A stretch of 64,000 nt of DNA from Gnetum montanum (Eukaryota; Streptophyta; Gnetopsida; Gnetales; Gnetaceae): contig MNCI01020990.1 in NCBI GenBank assembly GCA_015680685.1, positions 116,326-180,325 on the forward strand. The letters run 5' to 3'. Positions 61,651 through 64,000 of the stretch are shown here, in pieces. The notes under the pieces were generated by a model. It saw nothing but the letters and a program-made list of their open reading frames with translations. It was not told the DNA's origin and did no database searches. Within the stretch, counting starts at the first letter, position 1. The number at the start of each line of letters is the position of its first letter. A program made the position numbers and the translations under genes.

Positions 61651-63870
61651 TTTGCGAGAGTTTTTCAAGGCTTCTGGTTCTGAAGAAGGCCCTTCTTTTT
61701 GTACAGTTGCCAGAACCAGTGCCAGGTTGAATATTTATAGCTCTCGCGGCATTACGTTGCTGCGGTTGAGTAGGGAGTTCCCTTTGCATTGTTGGAACAG
61801 GTTGTATAGGAACTACTAGTGGAAGAGGTGTAGATGGAGTTGGAGGATGGAATGAATGTGATATGTCTCCCGGAGGAGAAGGAGTCCTCCTAAAGTACTC
61901 CCGAACTTCGTAGTGACGTTGGGGAGTAGTTTGACTCATGGAGTCACCTGGAGAAACTGGCTGCTGCACATAATAACCATAAGGATCGAGCTGCCAATAT
62001 GGGTACTGTTGTGTTGGCAGTGGCATCCCCCATGACTGTGGGTATTGCCACTACTGATGCTATCCGATTGGTTGTGGTGGAGTTCCTCTTGGATATTACG
62101 TTAGTGGTTGGTGGAATTGCCTTGGGTTACCTTGTGGATAAGGTATCCTACGGGGTGTTTGCCATTGGTTAAGTCTTGGATTTAGTGCATACACCCAGAC
62201 TCCTGCAGATGTGAGATAATTGAAAAACATCCCTTAGGATGGTCATAGTGGCAGATCTCACATCCACCATCATCGTCTGTGTCAGAATCCACAACTTCAT
62301 CGGAGATAGAAATTTTTCCCTTACCCTTGTTATGTGCAGGGCTTGAATTTCTCTGCTTTGTTTTACCTTTGTCACTACTTCGTTCATCCTTAGACTCTTC
62401 TAAAATTTTCAAAACACTTTCAAGTCTTGAGTCTAAGGAATCCCACATTTGGTCCACCTTGGCCGATACTTCGGTTGCTAACTTTTGGATCAGCAAGGTT
62501 TTCACGTTCACCAACTCTTCGAGTGGTGACTCATCCTCCTCATCACAAAACTTCACTCCCTTCTTTCGAAGGGAGGGATCACGGTTGTATTCTTCCACAC
62601 TTTCCCTCTTACATAGCTCACCTTCCTCTTGTGCTACTTGTTCCAACAATTGATGTACTTCATGGAATCTAAGTTGTGATAGTTTCCCTTGAGCATAAGT
62701 CCCAAGGGTTCTTCTCGTTTCTTTCCTTAGCCCATCCAAGATGTGGCACAGTTGATCCCGCTGTGTGTACCCATGGCCCAGGAAACAATGTAACAGTGTG
62801 TAATAGTGGGTCATGGCAGCATCCAAGGGTTCATAAGTACCTTGTTTCCAGCCTTGGATCTGCTTACACAAATTGGACACTCTAGAGTACGTTTGATATT
62901 TATTGTTGAAAATTTCTAGCATTGTACTCCACCTCCTGATGGTTTCCGATTCTAAGGACCAGTACCAGCTCTCTGCTTCTTTGGTGAGTGTCCTTGGGAA
63001 TAACTTAAGCTTCTACCACTCATTATCTATATTCTGCAAGGCACAGGCATTGTGGAATGCTTGTAAATGATACTGTGGATCAGCGTTGTATCCCCCTTCA
63101 AAATGTGGGATATTATTTATGTCCAAATGCTTGATCCAACTGTCTTTTAAGTGTCTTGTTGAAATCCTAACAGCCTCCGTAATGTTAAGCATACTTTGGG
63201 TTGCGAGTAGGGGCTCATCATGATCATTTCTTTCATGATGCCTATGATGTCTACGTGGTTCCCTACTCTCCCTACATCCTTGCCCTTGTCCTCTCTCTCG
63301 ACTTTCCTATTGAGGTCTTTCATCCTTCTTACCTTTATCCTCACCGTTGTGTTTCTGGTGGCTCCACCCAGATGTGGAAGAAGAGGTTGAGTGATGAGAT
63401 GAAGGGGAAGAAGAAGGGGAACCATCGCCATGGCAATGTTTCTTACCTTCCCTTATGCTGCTTCAGCCCTAATCGTTATAACGATCTAAGTGCCCATCCT
63501 TAGCGTGAGTGGTTGTTCCTTCCGTGAATAGTTGGTGTTCACAGGGATCAGAACCAAGATTATGTACCGTTGATCTAAGGTTCTGATGCCTAACCTCCTC
63601 ACCATCATGAGGAGGGGGAACATCGTCTACTAAAGAACCCATTATAAGGGGTTCCTCGTCTCCATTTTGACGAAGGACGTGTGGGGCTTTGTCCTTCAAA
63701 AGTGTATGTTGTCCCTCCTGCCTTAAATCTCTCATACGTTGCACATCTATCGGATTATAATCCCTCATATGGAAATCCTTAGCAACATATTCAGCAAATA
63801 GATCAGTCATGCCTATCCGTGCCAAGGCACGGAAGAGCATGTTAGAGACTGATCGATCTGGGGGTAACAC
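61643..63870 (-). mobile_element. gag region of an LTR retroelement, non-autonomous gag-pro type
   Basis: The pieces from 63870 down are 63469-63870, 63147-63431 and a 246-codon frame at 62182-62922. The last has the capsid-like text TYSRVSNLCKQIQGWKQGTY, then HILDGLRKETRRTLGTYAQG, a Glu-rich helix, a charged linker and C-x2-C-x3-H-x4-C (CEICHYDHPKGC, near 62245-62280), a zinc knuckle. A Pro/Gln-rich stretch (61643-62026) joins it to the protease. This is the retrotransposon gag layout. The 5' LTR is to the right of the window. Frames are fairly open, so the element is younger than most in the window. Confidence 0.8.
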
Positions 63871-64000
63871 AATGTTACCTTGCAGGTCTCTCCACCGCAG
63901 TTGTTCATCCTGATGGAGGATAAAAGTAAAGTTAGGAATATACTCATTGGGATGAGTATATGTTATCTTGTACTGTTTAGGACTTGGCTGATTGTGGTTA

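Noticed and set aside
1-64000. CRISPR arrays, rRNA, intact tRNA genes, prokaryotic defence systems
   Set aside because: Repeats here are transposon-derived or tandem duplications. No spacer-repeat pattern or RNA gene was seen, and gene structure is eukaryotic.

Overview
The window reads as repeat-dominated nuclear DNA of a large-genome land plant. A gymnosperm such as a conifer is my best guess. The reasons are AT-rich spacers, very long introns, degenerate plant-type LTR elements and LINEs, and almost no intact coding sequence. The species cannot be named from the sequence alone. There are assembly marks at 15896-15934 (N run after a 45-nt T run), 31532 and 60719 (single N).

The one host gene I can support lies on the minus strand. 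It is a phosphoglycerate mutase-like (histidine phosphatase superfamily) gene. Six consecutive exons, with matching splice phases and canonical GT-AG borders, run from 47002 down to 28745 and encode about 210 residues. They carry the RHxxG-type His, the Arg and Glu of the active site, and the second His. Five exons cluster in 45.5-47.0 kb. The sixth lies across a 16.6-kb intron that is packed with transposons: a 5'-truncated LINE with a 12-bp target-site duplication (29007-32162), a small inverted-repeat element (32323-33297), and a Ty1/copia element (33487 to at least 44278) that is itself split by a 6.5-kb insertion (34403-40876). The first and last exons are not resolved.

Left part: 1-139 is an LTR end; 160-2460 is retroelement-like sequence of unclear type; 2990-3740 is a degenerate minisatellite; 4610-9790 is a decayed Ty3/gypsy chromovirus-like element with its right LTR; 13150-14970 is a degenerate gag region; 16082-17782 is an inverted-repeat element with a SINE inside it; 17860-18290 is a copia integrase fragment followed by a dispersed repeat; 21147-21300 is a second SINE copy; 22030-24545 is a decayed copia element; 24560-27911 holds LINE sequence in two orientations.

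Right part: 52430-64000 is a cluster of related LTR elements. Two LTRs (53273-54131 and 58130-59057) flank a coiled-coil-coding internal region. A further gag-protease element (60.8-63.9 kb) without recognisable RT or integrase lies upstream in the same (minus) orientation. The same polypurine motif precedes four LTR-like starts, and an additional LTR copy lies inverted at 52.4-53.15 kb. No rRNA or tRNA gene, CRISPR array or prokaryotic system was seen.
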